From assembly GCF_029633825.1 (NCBI RefSeq), contig NZ_CP090646.1, forward strand, positions 1 to 64,000: a stretch of 64,000 bases of DNA. Direction: 5' to 3'. The DNA comes from Burkholderia contaminans. GTDB lineage: Bacteria > Pseudomonadota > Gammaproteobacteria > Burkholderiales > Burkholderiaceae. This document shows, piece after piece, positions 8,923-16,714 of the stretch. Numbering within the stretch: the first letter of the stretch is position 1; each line of letters opens with the position of its first letter. Made by a program: the position numbers and the translations under genes. The notes under the pieces are model-generated. The model was not told the origin of the DNA. It did no database searches and worked only from the letters and a program-made list of their open reading frames with translations.

Positions 8923-9387
8923 ATGAAGGCATTGACAGATTCGGCCGTGCTCAGCCTGGCGAAGCTCGGTGTAGCCATCGTGATATTCGCGGTAGCTTAC
9001 GTTCTAGTGTTCTTGAGCACACGAAAGCACATGGATAAGCGGTTTGCTGATCTAACCGCAAGGGCGGCGGCCGCTCTCTGCTTCATTGTCGCCATGTACT
9101 TCGGATTTGTGGTTGTGGCACACGCATCGCCGGCTGGAGACGTGAAACCGCACGCTGATTCAACTAACGGCGTCCTCATGGCGGATGAGAAATCGGGCGC
9201 TTGGTGGGGCTACAGCGAGCAAGGCGGAGTCACCATCTGCTCGCGTGATGGCGTCGATGAAATGTCGCCGGGGTGGACTAAGCCTTGCAAGTCGAAGGCG
9301 GGAGGGACGCCAGCGGCGTGGCAAATCGCGCACTTCTGGCGCTCATTCGGGGGTGGTAGTCCCGGCCTCTTGGGGCTGGTTGACTAA
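8923..9387 (+). CDS. Membrane protein with a cysteine-containing exported domain (154 aa)
   Basis: Ribosome-binding site GGAGAG precedes ATG 8923. Two transmembrane segments, at about 9-31 and 45-65, are followed by a hydrophilic domain with two cysteines (TICSRDG and KPCKSKAG) that are probably periplasmic and disulfide-bonded. Function unknown. Confidence 0.6.
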   Translation: MKALTDSAVLSLAKLGVAIVIFAVAYVLVFLSTRKHMDKRFADLTARAAAALCFIVAMYFGFVVVAHASPAGDVKPHADSTNGVLMADEKSGAWWGYSEQGGVTICSRDGVDEMSPGWTKPCKSKAGGTPAAWQIAHFWRSFGGGSPGLLGLVD

Positions 9388-9406
9388 ATCGCGTAAGGAG
9401 AAAGGG

Positions 9407-9565
9407 ATGTCGAGACAGAAATTTGCGGCGTGGGCGTGCCGATTCGCCTCAGAATTCTGCGCAGGAGCGCCGAAATGGAAGGTCGGATGTATTTTGCTGA
9501 CAGCAATTGCGCTTCTCGTTGCGCTTGAATTCCTTCCGCCCCCGCCGTACCAGAGCCCCCTTTGA
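9407..9565 (+). CDS. Small membrane protein (52 aa)
   Basis: ATG 9407 follows AAGGAG. A basic N-terminus precedes one transmembrane helix (GCILLTAIALLVALEFL) and a short proline-rich tail (PPPPYQSPL). Likely a single-pass inner-membrane protein in the same operon. Confidence 0.55.
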   Translation: MSRQKFAAWACRFASEFCAGAPKWKVGCILLTAIALLVALEFLPPPPYQSPL

Positions 9566-9594
9566 GGGGTATCAATCACTGAACGGAGAGACAG

Positions 9595-10680
9595 ATGCGC
9601 AAGGAATACGAACTGCAGACCGATGTGCTCGCGACGATCGTCGCGGCCACGCCGGTGACGCCTAAGCACGCGGAGTTGCTGACGACGTTTGCGACTCGCA
9701 CAGACTATCGCAGCGCGCGCTACGCGGTGACGCGCTACGAATTCTCCGAACGGCCGGCGCGTGTGATCGATGCCGACGGCCGTGAGATCGCGGCTGACTA
9801 TCACGCGTGGATAGACGCGCAGCTCGACGCCCACGGCGGGTCGGTGGGAGATGTGTTGCTCGCGCACCAGGATGCCGGCTACCAGCTGGTCGAGGTCCAG
9901 CCGCTGTTGCACTACTTCGTGCTTGACCGCGGCGGCGACCAGGACAATTTCGTGCAGCTCGAAATCTGGGAAGAGCAGGAATTCGTCGAGCGCGGGGTGT
10001 TTCCGCGCACCACGCCGTGGCGCTTGCCGGATGCGCGCGAGTTGCGTTCCGGTTGGCACGACATGCCGGTCGAACGGTTCGAGCGGCGCGAGCTGGGCGC
10101 TCCGCGCTATCGGCTTGAGACGGTGATCGACATGCAACGCTTCGTGGCACTTGCCGAGTCGACCTACCGCGAGCGGCGCGAACGCGACGGCGATCGGAAG
10201 CTGATCGAGCGGAACGTGGAGACGGCCGAAGAGCGAGTGGTGAGCGTGCGCGAACTAACGCCCGGCTACGATCGCCAACAGTGGTGTGGCCGCCGCTTCT
10301 TCGACGACTGGGCCGCGTCGAGCGCGGGTCGTGACGGCGAGCGCGCCTGCCAGCGCTGGGTGTTCAGCACCCAGGACTACACCGATCCGCGCAGCGGCCG
10401 CGACATGAACTTCGTTCCGCGCTGGACTCACACGCGCAAGATCGCGGCGCTGAAGAATACCGCGAAGCTGGACGTGTACAGCCTCTACGGCAAGCTGACG
10501 CAATTCGACGATCGGATTGGTCATCGCTTCGCCTGGTACTTCTACGGCCTGCACGGCAACCTGATCCTGAGCGGACAGATGGAGCGCGTAATCGAGGCGG
10601 CCGAAGCGGGATTGATCGTGTTATCCGAACACGACTATCAAGTGCTGCGGCGCTGGGCAGACGATCAATACGGCTTCTGA
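9595..10680 (+). CDS. Hypothetical protein (361 aa)
   Basis: ATG 9595 has GGAGAG upstream. It is a large soluble protein rich in arginine and acidic residues, with strong G/C third positions compared with its neighbours. A region of about residues 115-150 carries many aromatic and acidic residues (LEIWEEQEFVERG). No catalytic motif was recognised. The richer codon composition hints at a different recent origin. Confidence 0.6.
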   Translation: MRKEYELQTDVLATIVAATPVTPKHAELLTTFATRTDYRSARYAVTRYEFSERPARVIDADGREIAADYHAWIDAQLDAHGGSVGDVLLAHQDAGYQLVEVQPLLHYFVLDRGGDQDNFVQLEIWEEQEFVERGVFPRTTPWRLPDARELRSGWHDMPVERFERRELGAPRYRLETVIDMQRFVALAESTYRERRERDGDRKLIERNVETAEERVVSVRELTPGYDRQQWCGRRFFDDWAASSAGRDGERACQRWVFSTQDYTDPRSGRDMNFVPRWTHTRKIAALKNTAKLDVYSLYGKLTQFDDRIGHRFAWYFYGLHGNLILSGQMERVIEAAEAGLIVLSEHDYQVLRRWADDQYGF

Positions 10681-10718
10681 AAAGCTACTACACACCAAAA
10701 ACGCCGCTAGATACCATT

Positions 10719-11063
10719 ATGTTAAATCGAGTCTTAATCTTGTCCACGAAAGCGCTTGGCGCGCTCATCCTAGCTGCCGTGGGCACGTACGCTTACGGCG
10801 GTTCGGTGTCCGTGATCGACGGCGCTGCGCTCGCCCGCGCAGCCTCGATGCCTTCCGCTTCGATGGTCATGCCACAAGCCGATCCAGTGCCGGTTACGCA
10901 ACGCGTCGCAGACGGCAAGATGCACGTTACGCGTGATGGCCGGCTTGTCGAATGTGATGGAACCGGACAGGCGTATGAAATCACGATCAAGACCTTTGTA
11001 ATCCGCGACCCGGTTTGGAAGGACGGAAAGCCCGTCAAATGCCGGCGCGATATGTTCTTATGA
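10719..11063 (+). CDS. Secreted or membrane-anchored hypothetical protein (114 aa)
   Basis: The N-terminus (VLILSTKALGALILAAVGTYA) is a signal peptide or anchor. The exported part has two cysteines (LVECDG and VKCRRD) about 34 residues apart. Its VTRDGRLVECDG segment resembles IDADGRLLKCGA of the exported protein at 18562, so the two may be distant relatives. Function unknown. Confidence 0.55.
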   Translation: MLNRVLILSTKALGALILAAVGTYAYGGSVSVIDGAALARAASMPSASMVMPQADPVPVTQRVADGKMHVTRDGRLVECDGTGQAYEITIKTFVIRDPVWKDGKPVKCRRDMFL

Positions 11064-11083
11064 AGTGCCTCAAAGGAGAATTG

Positions 11084-11578
11084 ATGAACAAGATCCGACG
11101 CGTAGGAGCTGCTGCCATTCACGTTGCAGGGGCCGTATCCGGTCTCACATTGATGTGGCATGCCGTGCGCTTTTGCAGGGGCGAGGTAGGCGCGCCGATC
11201 GTAGACCAAGTGAGAGCGATGATTGAACGGGGTGCCCCCGATTGGCCGATTGCACCATCGCTCCGGGGATTGATTGTGATCGATTGGGTGAGCCAGCTCT
11301 ACTATTACCTCTTGGGCGTCGTCGCGTGGATCTCGCTCGGCGCGTTGGCGTTGCTCATTTCTCAGGCAGTCTCTCGTATCGTCCTGGTCGGCTTCAAGCA
11401 ATTTTTGGATGAAGAGAAGGCGGCTCGGGAGGAAGACGCACGGATCGCGAAGATCGAAGCAGCACGGGCACGCCGGCGCGAGCTTAGGAGAAAGCTCACC
11501 GAGCCGAAGTCATCCATTGGTTCGGCCATCCTTATCGGAACTCTCATCGGCTTTTTCTTTCTCTTCCTCGCGCGATAA
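11084..11578 (+). CDS. Membrane protein with coiled coil (164 aa)
   Basis: ATG 11084 follows AAAGGAG. There are hydrophobic segments at about 8-30, 62-102 and 146-163. Between the last two is a highly charged helix (KAAREEDARIAKIEAARARR), predicted to be a cytoplasmic coiled coil. Three transmembrane passes are likely. Family unknown. Confidence 0.6.
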   Translation: MNKIRRVGAAAIHVAGAVSGLTLMWHAVRFCRGEVGAPIVDQVRAMIERGAPDWPIAPSLRGLIVIDWVSQLYYYLLGVVAWISLGALALLISQAVSRIVLVGFKQFLDEEKAAREEDARIAKIEAARARRRELRRKLTEPKSSIGSAILIGTLIGFFFLFLAR

Positions 11579-11629
11579 GCCCGCGCAGCTACGCTGGCAG
11601 TATTCGCCAGAATAAAATCTCTTGATAGC

Positions 11630-11682
11630 GATAGACAAAGTGATTGACGAATGTAATTCGAGTCGTCTATCCTTTGTCTATG
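11630..11682 (+). promoter_or_regulatory. Promoter flanked by ATAGACAAAG inverted repeats
   Basis: ATAGACAAAG at 11631 and CTTTGTCTAT at 11672 are perfect inverted copies around a TTGACG box at 11644; a further GTCTATC lies at 11665. The same GATAGAC/GTCTATC words recur at promoters across the plasmid. A regulator-bound promoter for the peptide and genes that follow is inferred. Confidence 0.5.
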
Positions 11683-11704
11683 TGTTCTTCTGGAGACGAA
11701 CGGT

Positions 11705-11788
11705 ATGAAAGTAGTTGGCGTGGCGGCTGTTCTCATCGCGGTACTGATCCTGAGTTACATCATCAATGGCGTAACTCATCTCCTTTAA
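11705..11788 (+). CDS. Tiny membrane peptide (27 aa)
   Basis: ATG 11705 with GGAG 9 bp upstream. The product is almost wholly one hydrophobic helix (VAAVLIAVLILSYIINGV). It is the first frame after the promoter at 11630-11682. It could be a real small protein or a leader peptide. Confidence 0.4.
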   Translation: MKVVGVAAVLIAVLILSYIINGVTHLL

Positions 11789-11809
11789 TAAACCACCATC
11801 GGGGAATAT

Positions 11810-12460
11810 GTGGACTACGGAAATCTGAAGATTGCTTTGTGGGTTCTGGGCGTCGTGCTCGCGTTCGGCGGGCTGCTCGTGTGGTCGCGGCCGCTTGCCC
11901 GTTCGGTGTGCATCCTGGGGGCGATTCTCTCGGGATGTGGCCTGATCGTGTTTCATGGTTATGGAACCTACGCCGTGCCGGATCGAGCACTGGCCTACAA
12001 CCATGCTGTCGAACTGGCTCTTGTGAAAACGGGAGTTCAGGTGACGAAGGATCTGAAGAGCATGCGTTGTACGCCGGATCGCTCGAAGGTTGCGGGGCCC
12101 GTGTATGGGCTGAATGACGACTATGAGTACAAGTACACATGCGTAGTTTCTCTGGATGGAATGAAGGGTGACTTCGTGGTGGAAAAGATCGACGTCGAAG
12201 CGCTTTTGCGAGAAAGCGTCGACGGCAAACTCAACCTCAAAGTAACGAGACTGACCACGAAAGACGGTATTGAGTTGCCGCGGGTCGAGGTCTACGCGAT
12301 GCCTGAGCGAGTGAGTGCCGGGCAGGCGGCCGACTCGATTCGCGCTCTTATGGCCTACGCTCTTCCAAGGGCGATTGCGAAACGCGATGCTGATGTGGCC
12401 GCTGAAGAAATCGAGAAAGCAAATCGCGCGAGCTGGCAGGGGAAGTCCGATGGATCGTAA
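11810..12460 (+). CDS. Membrane-anchored hypothetical protein (216 aa)
   Basis: Starts at GTG 11810 behind a GGGG stretch. Two transmembrane helices lie at about 6-49; the remaining 165 residues are probably periplasmic and include two cysteines (KSMRCTPD and YKYTCVVS). The soluble part alternates beta strands and a long C-terminal helix. It overlaps the next gene. Family not recognised. Confidence 0.6.
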   Translation: MDYGNLKIALWVLGVVLAFGGLLVWSRPLARSVCILGAILSGCGLIVFHGYGTYAVPDRALAYNHAVELALVKTGVQVTKDLKSMRCTPDRSKVAGPVYGLNDDYEYKYTCVVSLDGMKGDFVVEKIDVEALLRESVDGKLNLKVTRLTTKDGIELPRVEVYAMPERVSAGQAADSIRALMAYALPRAIAKRDADVAAEEIEKANRASWQGKSDGS

Positions 12461-12782
12461 CGAGCCGGCCGTCGCGCGGCGTGTCTTGCGCGTAGTGAAA
12501 ACCGCGATCATCTGCGGCGTTTCTCTCGCCTGCGTGTTCAACGTGCTTGAGCGTTTGTATCTCATCAACGGGAGCTACTATCCGCGAATCCTGGGCGTCG
12601 ACGTTGGTGCGATCGACTACCAGGCGCTTGGCACCCTAAGACGCGATAGGTGTCCGGACGAGCCGCTTGAGGTCTATCAGAAGCAGGCTGGTACGGTCGT
12701 GATCCGATGCGGTACGCAATGGTTGTTCGGTCATACCTTCATCAGCAGTGTGAACCCCTTCCGCGACGTCGCGAGCCAGTAA
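12450..12782 (+). CDS. Membrane-anchored hypothetical protein (110 aa)
   Basis: ATG 12450 lies within the end of the preceding gene, with AGGGGAAG upstream. One transmembrane helix at about 16-35 is followed by an exported domain with two cysteines (RDRCPDE and VIRCGTQ). The overlap suggests co-translation with the preceding anchored protein, perhaps as partners. Confidence 0.6.
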   Translation: MDRNEPAVARRVLRVVKTAIICGVSLACVFNVLERLYLINGSYYPRILGVDVGAIDYQALGTLRRDRCPDEPLEVYQKQAGTVVIRCGTQWLFGHTFISSVNPFRDVASQ

Positions 12783-12801
12783 GCAACACGCGGACGTTGC
12801 T

Positions 12802-12830
12802 TGTAGGTGTGTTCAGTAATGTGTATAGTA
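12802..12830 (+). promoter_or_regulatory. Predicted sigma70-type promoter
   Basis: TTGTAG at 12802 and TATAGT at 12825 are separated by 17 bp. It lies in the gap before two tiny membrane-peptide genes and the zeta-toxin operon, and could drive all of them. Confidence 0.4.
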
Positions 12831-12878
12831 ATCAAAGATACGCCGTGATTCGGCGGGGCTCACATTGCTGGACGCGCC

Positions 12879-12953
12879 ATGTTCCGTTGGGGATTGTTTG
12901 TGATGTTTGGGATACCTGCGATGTACATCCTGTACCACTGGATGACTCGCTGA
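12879..12953 (+). CDS. Tiny membrane peptide (24 aa)
   Basis: ATG 12879 to TGA 12951-12953: mostly hydrophobic, ending in a short basic tail (YHWMTR). Its pattern (FRWGLFVMFGIPAMYILYHW) resembles the peptide encoded at 12993, which supports a real gene. The ribosome-binding site is weak. Confidence 0.4.
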   Translation: MFRWGLFVMFGIPAMYILYHWMTR

Positions 12954-12992
12954 TCGCCCTGCCCGATCGACGGCGGGGCATAGGAGAAATAG

Positions 12993-13091
12993 ATGAATGC
13001 CTTTCGCCTTTTTGTCGGGATGGTTTACGGTGTGCCGTTCTGCGTGGTGCTTATGCACTGGCTCGCAAACGCGGCGCGCGTGGTTCACTGA
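12993..13091 (+). CDS. Tiny membrane peptide (32 aa)
   Basis: ATG 12993 follows a good TAGGAG ribosome-binding site. One hydrophobic helix is followed by a basic tail. It shares the order F-R-x-(x)-L-F-V, G-(I/V)-P and H-W with the peptide at 12879, as if duplicated. It lies directly before the toxin operon. It might be a type I toxin-like or regulatory peptide, but that is a guess. Confidence 0.45.
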   Translation: MNAFRLFVGMVYGVPFCVVLMHWLANAARVVH

Positions 13092-13116
13092 AGAAGCTCA
13101 TTTGCAGAGGTACAGC

Positions 13117-13371
13117 ATGATTCGGATCGAGAACATCGAGACTATGACGCCGCAGCAAGAGCGCGATTTCTGGACGCTGTTTTCCAGCGATATCGCACGC
13201 GACGATGGGGCCGTTGCCCGCCGTCATCTCGATGCTGGAAACCCGGTGTATTGCAAAACCGAGAACACGCCGAAGGGCACGATCGAGAAGCGATTTCCCG
13301 ATGGCCGCCGGCAACTGGTGACGTGGGACAGTAAGGGTGAGCACGTCGTCTCGGAGCTGGCCCTGTCGTGA
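13117..13371 (+). CDS. Candidate antitoxin or chaperone of the zeta-type toxin (84 aa)
   Basis: ATG 13117, with AGAGG upstream. A small soluble protein, its stop overlaps the start of the zeta-type kinase (GTGA at 13368), the tight coupling typical of antitoxin-toxin pairs. The sequence has no epsilon-antitoxin signature that I recognise, so the role rests on position only. Confidence 0.6.
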   Translation: MIRIENIETMTPQQERDFWTLFSSDIARDDGAVARRHLDAGNPVYCKTENTPKGTIEKRFPDGRRQLVTWDSKGEHVVSELALS

Positions 13372-13997
13372 GCGTGGAACAACCTCACCGACCACAGCTA
13401 TGGGTTGTCGCTGGGCCAAACGGCGCAGGCAAAACCACGCTGACCGGCCAGCATTTCGCCGGCCGCATCCCTGTCGTCAATCCTGACGACATTGCCAATC
13501 AGATCAATCCGGGGCATCAAGGCTCGCCCGCGACGATGGTTGCAGCCGGTCGGCTCGCGATCGCGCAGCGTCAGGCGCTACTGTCCGAAGGCAAGAGCTT
13601 CGCGGTCGAAACCACGCTGACCGGTAAAGGTGAGCTGGAGCTGATGCGCCGGGCCGCTGCGCAGGGCTACAAGGTCAACCTGTTTTTCGTCGGACTGGAT
13701 GACGCGCAGCTCTCGGCCGGTCGTGTCGCGCAACGGGTCAGAAGTGGCGGCCACCCTGTTCCGCTTGATGACATTTTTCGCCGCTTTGACCGAAGCCTCT
13801 CCCATCTATCCGAAGCCCTGACGCTGGCAGATCGAGCGTACGTGCTCGACAACAGTGGGCTCAGGCGGCAGCTACTGCTATCGATGGAGAACGGCCGCGT
13901 CAAGCACATGACCCGACAACTGCCCGATTGGGCCAAGACGGCCATTCCGACCGGGATGCAACATGCGGCGAAGCATCACCGCTCGATGGGGCGCTAG
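13368..13997 (+). CDS. Zeta toxin-family P-loop kinase
   Basis: 209 aa, starting at GTG 13368. The Walker A motif (AGPNGAGKTTLT) lies at about 16-27, followed by the NPDD motif of the zeta fold (about 38-41) and ETTLTGKG (about 82-89). These match the zeta toxin/PezT-like family, which phosphorylates UDP-GlcNAc or other small molecules. Its start overlaps the upstream gene and a small HTH protein follows. Target and toxicity are inferred from the family only. Confidence 0.85.
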   Translation: MSVEQPHRPQLWVVAGPNGAGKTTLTGQHFAGRIPVVNPDDIANQINPGHQGSPATMVAAGRLAIAQRQALLSEGKSFAVETTLTGKGELELMRRAAAQGYKVNLFFVGLDDAQLSAGRVAQRVRSGGHPVPLDDIFRRFDRSLSHLSEALTLADRAYVLDNSGLRRQLLLSMENGRVKHMTRQLPDWAKTAIPTGMQHAAKHHRSMGR

Positions 13998-14001
13998 AAC
14001 T

Positions 14002-14385
14002 ATGACCTCAAACGCAACAGAGGCGGCACGGGCCGACCGTGATCGACTGAGCGCGATCGAGCAGCTTCGAAGCGGAGCAATGCGCCTGGCCGACGCGCCG
14101 GATCTCTCGAAGGCCGACGTGAAATTGCTGTCGGGCATCGTTGCTGCGATCGACAAGCTCGAACGCAACTTCAGCGGCTCGATTCCGCCGGCGACGTCTC
14201 TACCCCGACCACGCGGCCGGAACGGCGGGGCCAAAGAGCGACTGAGCGAAGCAGATCAGAAACGGCTGCTTTCCATGTACGGGGCCGGTGAAAAGGTCTC
14301 GAAGGTCTGTCAGGAATTTGGGGTGACGCGAGGCACTGTGTATCGGTATCTGCACAAGCACGGGGTCATCGCGGAAGCGGTCTGA
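14002..14385 (+). CDS. Resolvase-type HTH DNA-binding protein (127 aa)
   Basis: ATG 14002, 4 bp after the toxin gene. The C-terminal 45 residues form a resolvase-style helix-turn-helix (VSKVCQEFGVTRGTVYRYLH). The N-terminus is a charged helix. It carries no serine-recombinase catalytic domain, so it is probably a regulator, of the toxin operon or of repA just downstream. Confidence 0.65.
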   Translation: MTSNATEAARADRDRLSAIEQLRSGAMRLADAPDLSKADVKLLSGIVAAIDKLERNFSGSIPPATSLPRPRGRNGGAKERLSEADQKRLLSMYGAGEKVSKVCQEFGVTRGTVYRYLHKHGVIAEAV

Positions 14386-14391
14386 AACATC

Positions 14392-14424
14392 AAAAAAGAG
14401 GCCGTGCCAAGAGTCGACACGGCC
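14392..14424 (-). terminator. Hairpin in the repA leader, terminator-like on the minus strand
   Basis: GGCCGTG (14400) pairs with CACGGCC (14418). On the minus strand the stem is followed by TCTTTTTTG, a Rho-independent terminator shape, yet no minus-strand gene is nearby. It may stop antisense transcription entering from the rep side, or act as a structured leader for repA. Confidence 0.5.
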
Positions 14425-14449
14425 CAATCTCCTGTTAAGGAGCAGAGAA

Positions 14450-15463
14450 TTGAAGAATACCATGCAGGCTACATTGCTCAGCGAGGCCCGGCCAAGCCCG
14501 GTCGTCCGCAGTTCGGACGAGGGCGACACGTCGACGCCGCGGCGGAAACGCAATGTCGGCCAGCCCCAGCAACTTGAGCTGGTTCTTGCCGACATGGTGG
14601 ACGTCGCGCCGAAGGACGATTTGGCGTCGATGGAGATCCCCCTTTACTCCCTCTCGAAGAACAAGGACACGGAGACGCGGGTGTATCAGCGTGGGAACCG
14701 CTCCGTCCGGATTATCCCGTCCGGCGAGGGCGCGGCAACGGTCTTCGACAAGGATCTGATCCTGTACGTCGCATCGCAGCTTGTCGAGCGGATGAACCGG
14801 AAATTGCCCGTCTCTCCGACTGTGCAGATCCAAACCTACGATTTTATCAAGGCCACCGATCGGGACGACAGCAGAGGCGGCTACGAGAATATTCTCGGCA
14901 TGCTGCGCCGGCTTCGCGGCACGACGATCGAAACCAACATCCCGACCGGTGGCGAGCGCCAGGCAGACGGTTTTTCGCTGATCACCAACTACTCGGTCAT
15001 CTCCGGTAAGCGCAGCTTCAACAAAAAGAAGGGCGAGAACGTCGAGCGCGTGCTGTCGTTCACTGTCACCCTTTCCGACTGGATCTATAACGGCTTGCTG
15101 GAGCTGGAAGTGCTCACGCTCGATCGCAAGTATTTCCAGCTCGGCAAGGCGATCGAGCGCAAGCTGTACGAGGTCGCCCGAAAGCACTGTGGGACAGATA
15201 AGGCGATGTGGGAGGTCGGAATCGACCTGCTGGCCGAGAAGATCGGATTCCGGCGTGATCGCCCCAAGTTTCGATCGGAGCTGCGTGCGATCATCAAGGC
15301 CGACACGCTGCCCGAGTACCGTATGGCCCTAGATCAAAGCCGGCGGCCGGATATGGTGGTCTTCTACACACGCGATGCCGCTGCGCTTTCCAAGCACATC
15401 CGTACCCAAGGGTGCTACGACTGGTTCAGAGCCCTTGAGACCAAGGAAACGCTGACCGCCTGA
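14450..15463 (+). CDS. repA: Replication initiator RepA (RPA family)
   Basis: 337 aa. The block IPLYSLSKNKDTETRVYQRG and the segment FDKDLILYVASQLVERMNRK are characteristic of the RPA-type plasmid initiators found on IncW-like broad-host-range plasmids. It should bind the iterons directly downstream and load the host replisome. I chose TTG 14450 because AAGGAG lies 7 bp upstream; the in-frame ATG 14462 would be 19 bp from it. A TTG start may keep initiator levels low. Confidence 0.9.
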   Translation: MKNTMQATLLSEARPSPVVRSSDEGDTSTPRRKRNVGQPQQLELVLADMVDVAPKDDLASMEIPLYSLSKNKDTETRVYQRGNRSVRIIPSGEGAATVFDKDLILYVASQLVERMNRKLPVSPTVQIQTYDFIKATDRDDSRGGYENILGMLRRLRGTTIETNIPTGGERQADGFSLITNYSVISGKRSFNKKKGENVERVLSFTVTLSDWIYNGLLELEVLTLDRKYFQLGKAIERKLYEVARKHCGTDKAMWEVGIDLLAEKIGFRRDRPKFRSELRAIIKADTLPEYRMALDQSRRPDMVVFYTRDAAALSKHIRTQGCYDWFRALETKETLTA

Positions 15464-15506
15464 CCCCCACCCCCTCCTGACAGTTCTACCAGCATCCGCG
15501 CCGTTC

Positions 15507-15962
15507 CGGGTTTCGCGGATGTTTTCGCTCGCCCTCACCGTTTGGACGAGCTGGCCGCCGGTGCGCGGCCGGCTCGCGTCAGTGCATCTTTTCTCCGTAC
15601 GTCATCGCTGCCGATCCACTGCAGGCGCGCCTACTGGCCTTTCTTCGTTCCGGGTTTCGCGGATGAAAGCACGAATCACGGATTCGGGTTTCGCGGATGT
15701 TTTTTCCGGGTTTCGCGGATGTTTTCCAGCGGTATCGACGTCGCCAGAGGCCAATACGGGCGGGGATTTCAGCGATTTAGGCATCAACAGGCAACAAAGT
15801 GCGCCTCTTTCGTTCACCGAGCGAGTAACCGGGTTTCGCGGATGTTTTCGGCACTTATCCACAGAGGCCGCGCGAAAACCGGGTTTCGCGGATGCCTCTG
15901 TCGGGTTTCGCGGATGCCATTTGTCGGGTTTCGCGGATGCTCGGCTTCGGGTTTCGCGGATG
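15507..15962 (+). repeat. Iterons: nine direct copies of CGGGTTTCGCGGATG
   Basis: Identical 15-mers start at 15507, 15651, 15685, 15707, 15830, 15880, 15902, 15925 and 15948. Six of them lie in two clusters with 22-23-bp periodicity (two helical turns), so bound RepA would align on one face. Partial inverted copies flank the set. Confidence 0.95.
15855..15863 (+). promoter_or_regulatory. DnaA box
   Basis: TTATCCACA, the perfect consensus, lies between the fifth and sixth iterons. Confidence 0.85.
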
Positions 15963-16087
15963 AATTTCGGCCGCTCAGGCGCGCCACACAAGGCTTCCGC
16001 GAAACGTAACACGCGCGCGGTTTTTAACGCTTCTTTTTTTAACGTTGTAACGCGCCGAAGAGGCTCCCGCCTCTTCTCGATCCCACC

Positions 16088-16370
16088 CGACCGGGCAAGC
16101 CCGGTCTCCCATCTCCGGGCGGTCTAAGCATCCGTCGCGGCAAGCCGCGCCAGATGCAAGACCGAAGACCAAACCAAATCCACGCCCCAAAGGGGCCAAC
16201 ACGGCGCTTCGCGCCTTGACGACCCCAACCCTCGTCAGCTCTCCCTCGCTTGGGGTCTAAGCTCCCGCCGCGGCTACGCCGCGCCAGGAGCTAAGACCGG
16301 GATAAATCGCGCCCGCAGCGTCCGCTACGCAGCCGCTGCGCCCGCTCAACCCGGCTAGGCCGGCTACGCC
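16088..16370. repeat. Hairpin-rich non-coding tail of the origin
   Basis: Several strong stems occur in 280 bp: CCGGGC/GCCCGG at 16091, a long hairpin at 16120-16164, GGCGC/GCGCC at 16203, a second long hairpin at 16254-16298, and CCGGC/GCCGG near 16345. The two long hairpins share a plan: GGTCTAAGC outside, CGCGGC/GCCGCG inside, AAGACC at the end. From here to 16640 I see no gene. The area could be a single-strand initiation site, a copy-control RNA region or a replication terminus. Confidence 0.55.
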
Positions 16371-16644
16371 GTCCTTCTGAAGCCCCTGCGAACACCTCAC
16401 ACGAAACACCAACGCCCAAAAGTCTACAGAGAGGGGGGCGCGCCCCTCGTCGTCGCCCTCTCTGGCTCAACTACAGCCTCTAGGACGGGCTGATTGCCAC
16501 CGGGCAATGGGTAGCCGTGGTCAGGGCCCACGCGCGGCGCTATGCCCGCGATTCGCGATGCCCTCATTGCGGTCATCCAGCTCGCTACCCTCAATGACGG
16601 TGCATGTGCTGCCGATAAAGTCCTATGCCCTTCTTCGCACGCCC

Positions 16645-16685
16645 ACTAAAAATAAACATTTGGTTATCTAAAAGATGACGTTTAG
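16645..16685 (+). promoter_or_regulatory. CTAAAAG/TTTAG operator region before the sprT-like gene
   Basis: CTAAAAA at about 16645 and CTAAAAG at 16668 paired with TTTAG at 16681 (CTAAA-N8-TTTAG) lie just upstream of the next gene. The same word precedes the thin-pilus and T4SS operons, so a shared regulator is likely. Confidence 0.5.
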
Positions 16686-16714
16686 AATGCTGTTAATCGA
16701 TCTTTGGTAACGTC

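Larger units (their letters stand above)
15464..16060. other. Origin of vegetative replication (oriV)
   Basis: Non-coding sequence after repA with nine 15-bp iterons, a perfect DnaA box, and an A/T-rich stretch at 16020-16050 (TTTTTAACGCTTC and TTTTTTTAACG) where unwinding could start. The layout of initiator, iterons, DnaA box and A/T-rich segment is that of an iteron-controlled plasmid. The last A/T block is preceded by one partial inverted iteron (TTCCGCGAAAC). Confidence 0.9.

Noticed and set aside
9185..9565. 126-aa frame covering 9185-9565
   Set aside because: Its first two thirds overlap the better-supported membrane gene 8923-9387; only the part from ATG 9407, with its own AAGGAG, is kept.
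15507..15962. CRISPR array
   Set aside because: The repeats are 15 bp with variable 7-129-bp gaps and a DnaA box, directly after repA; they are iterons.
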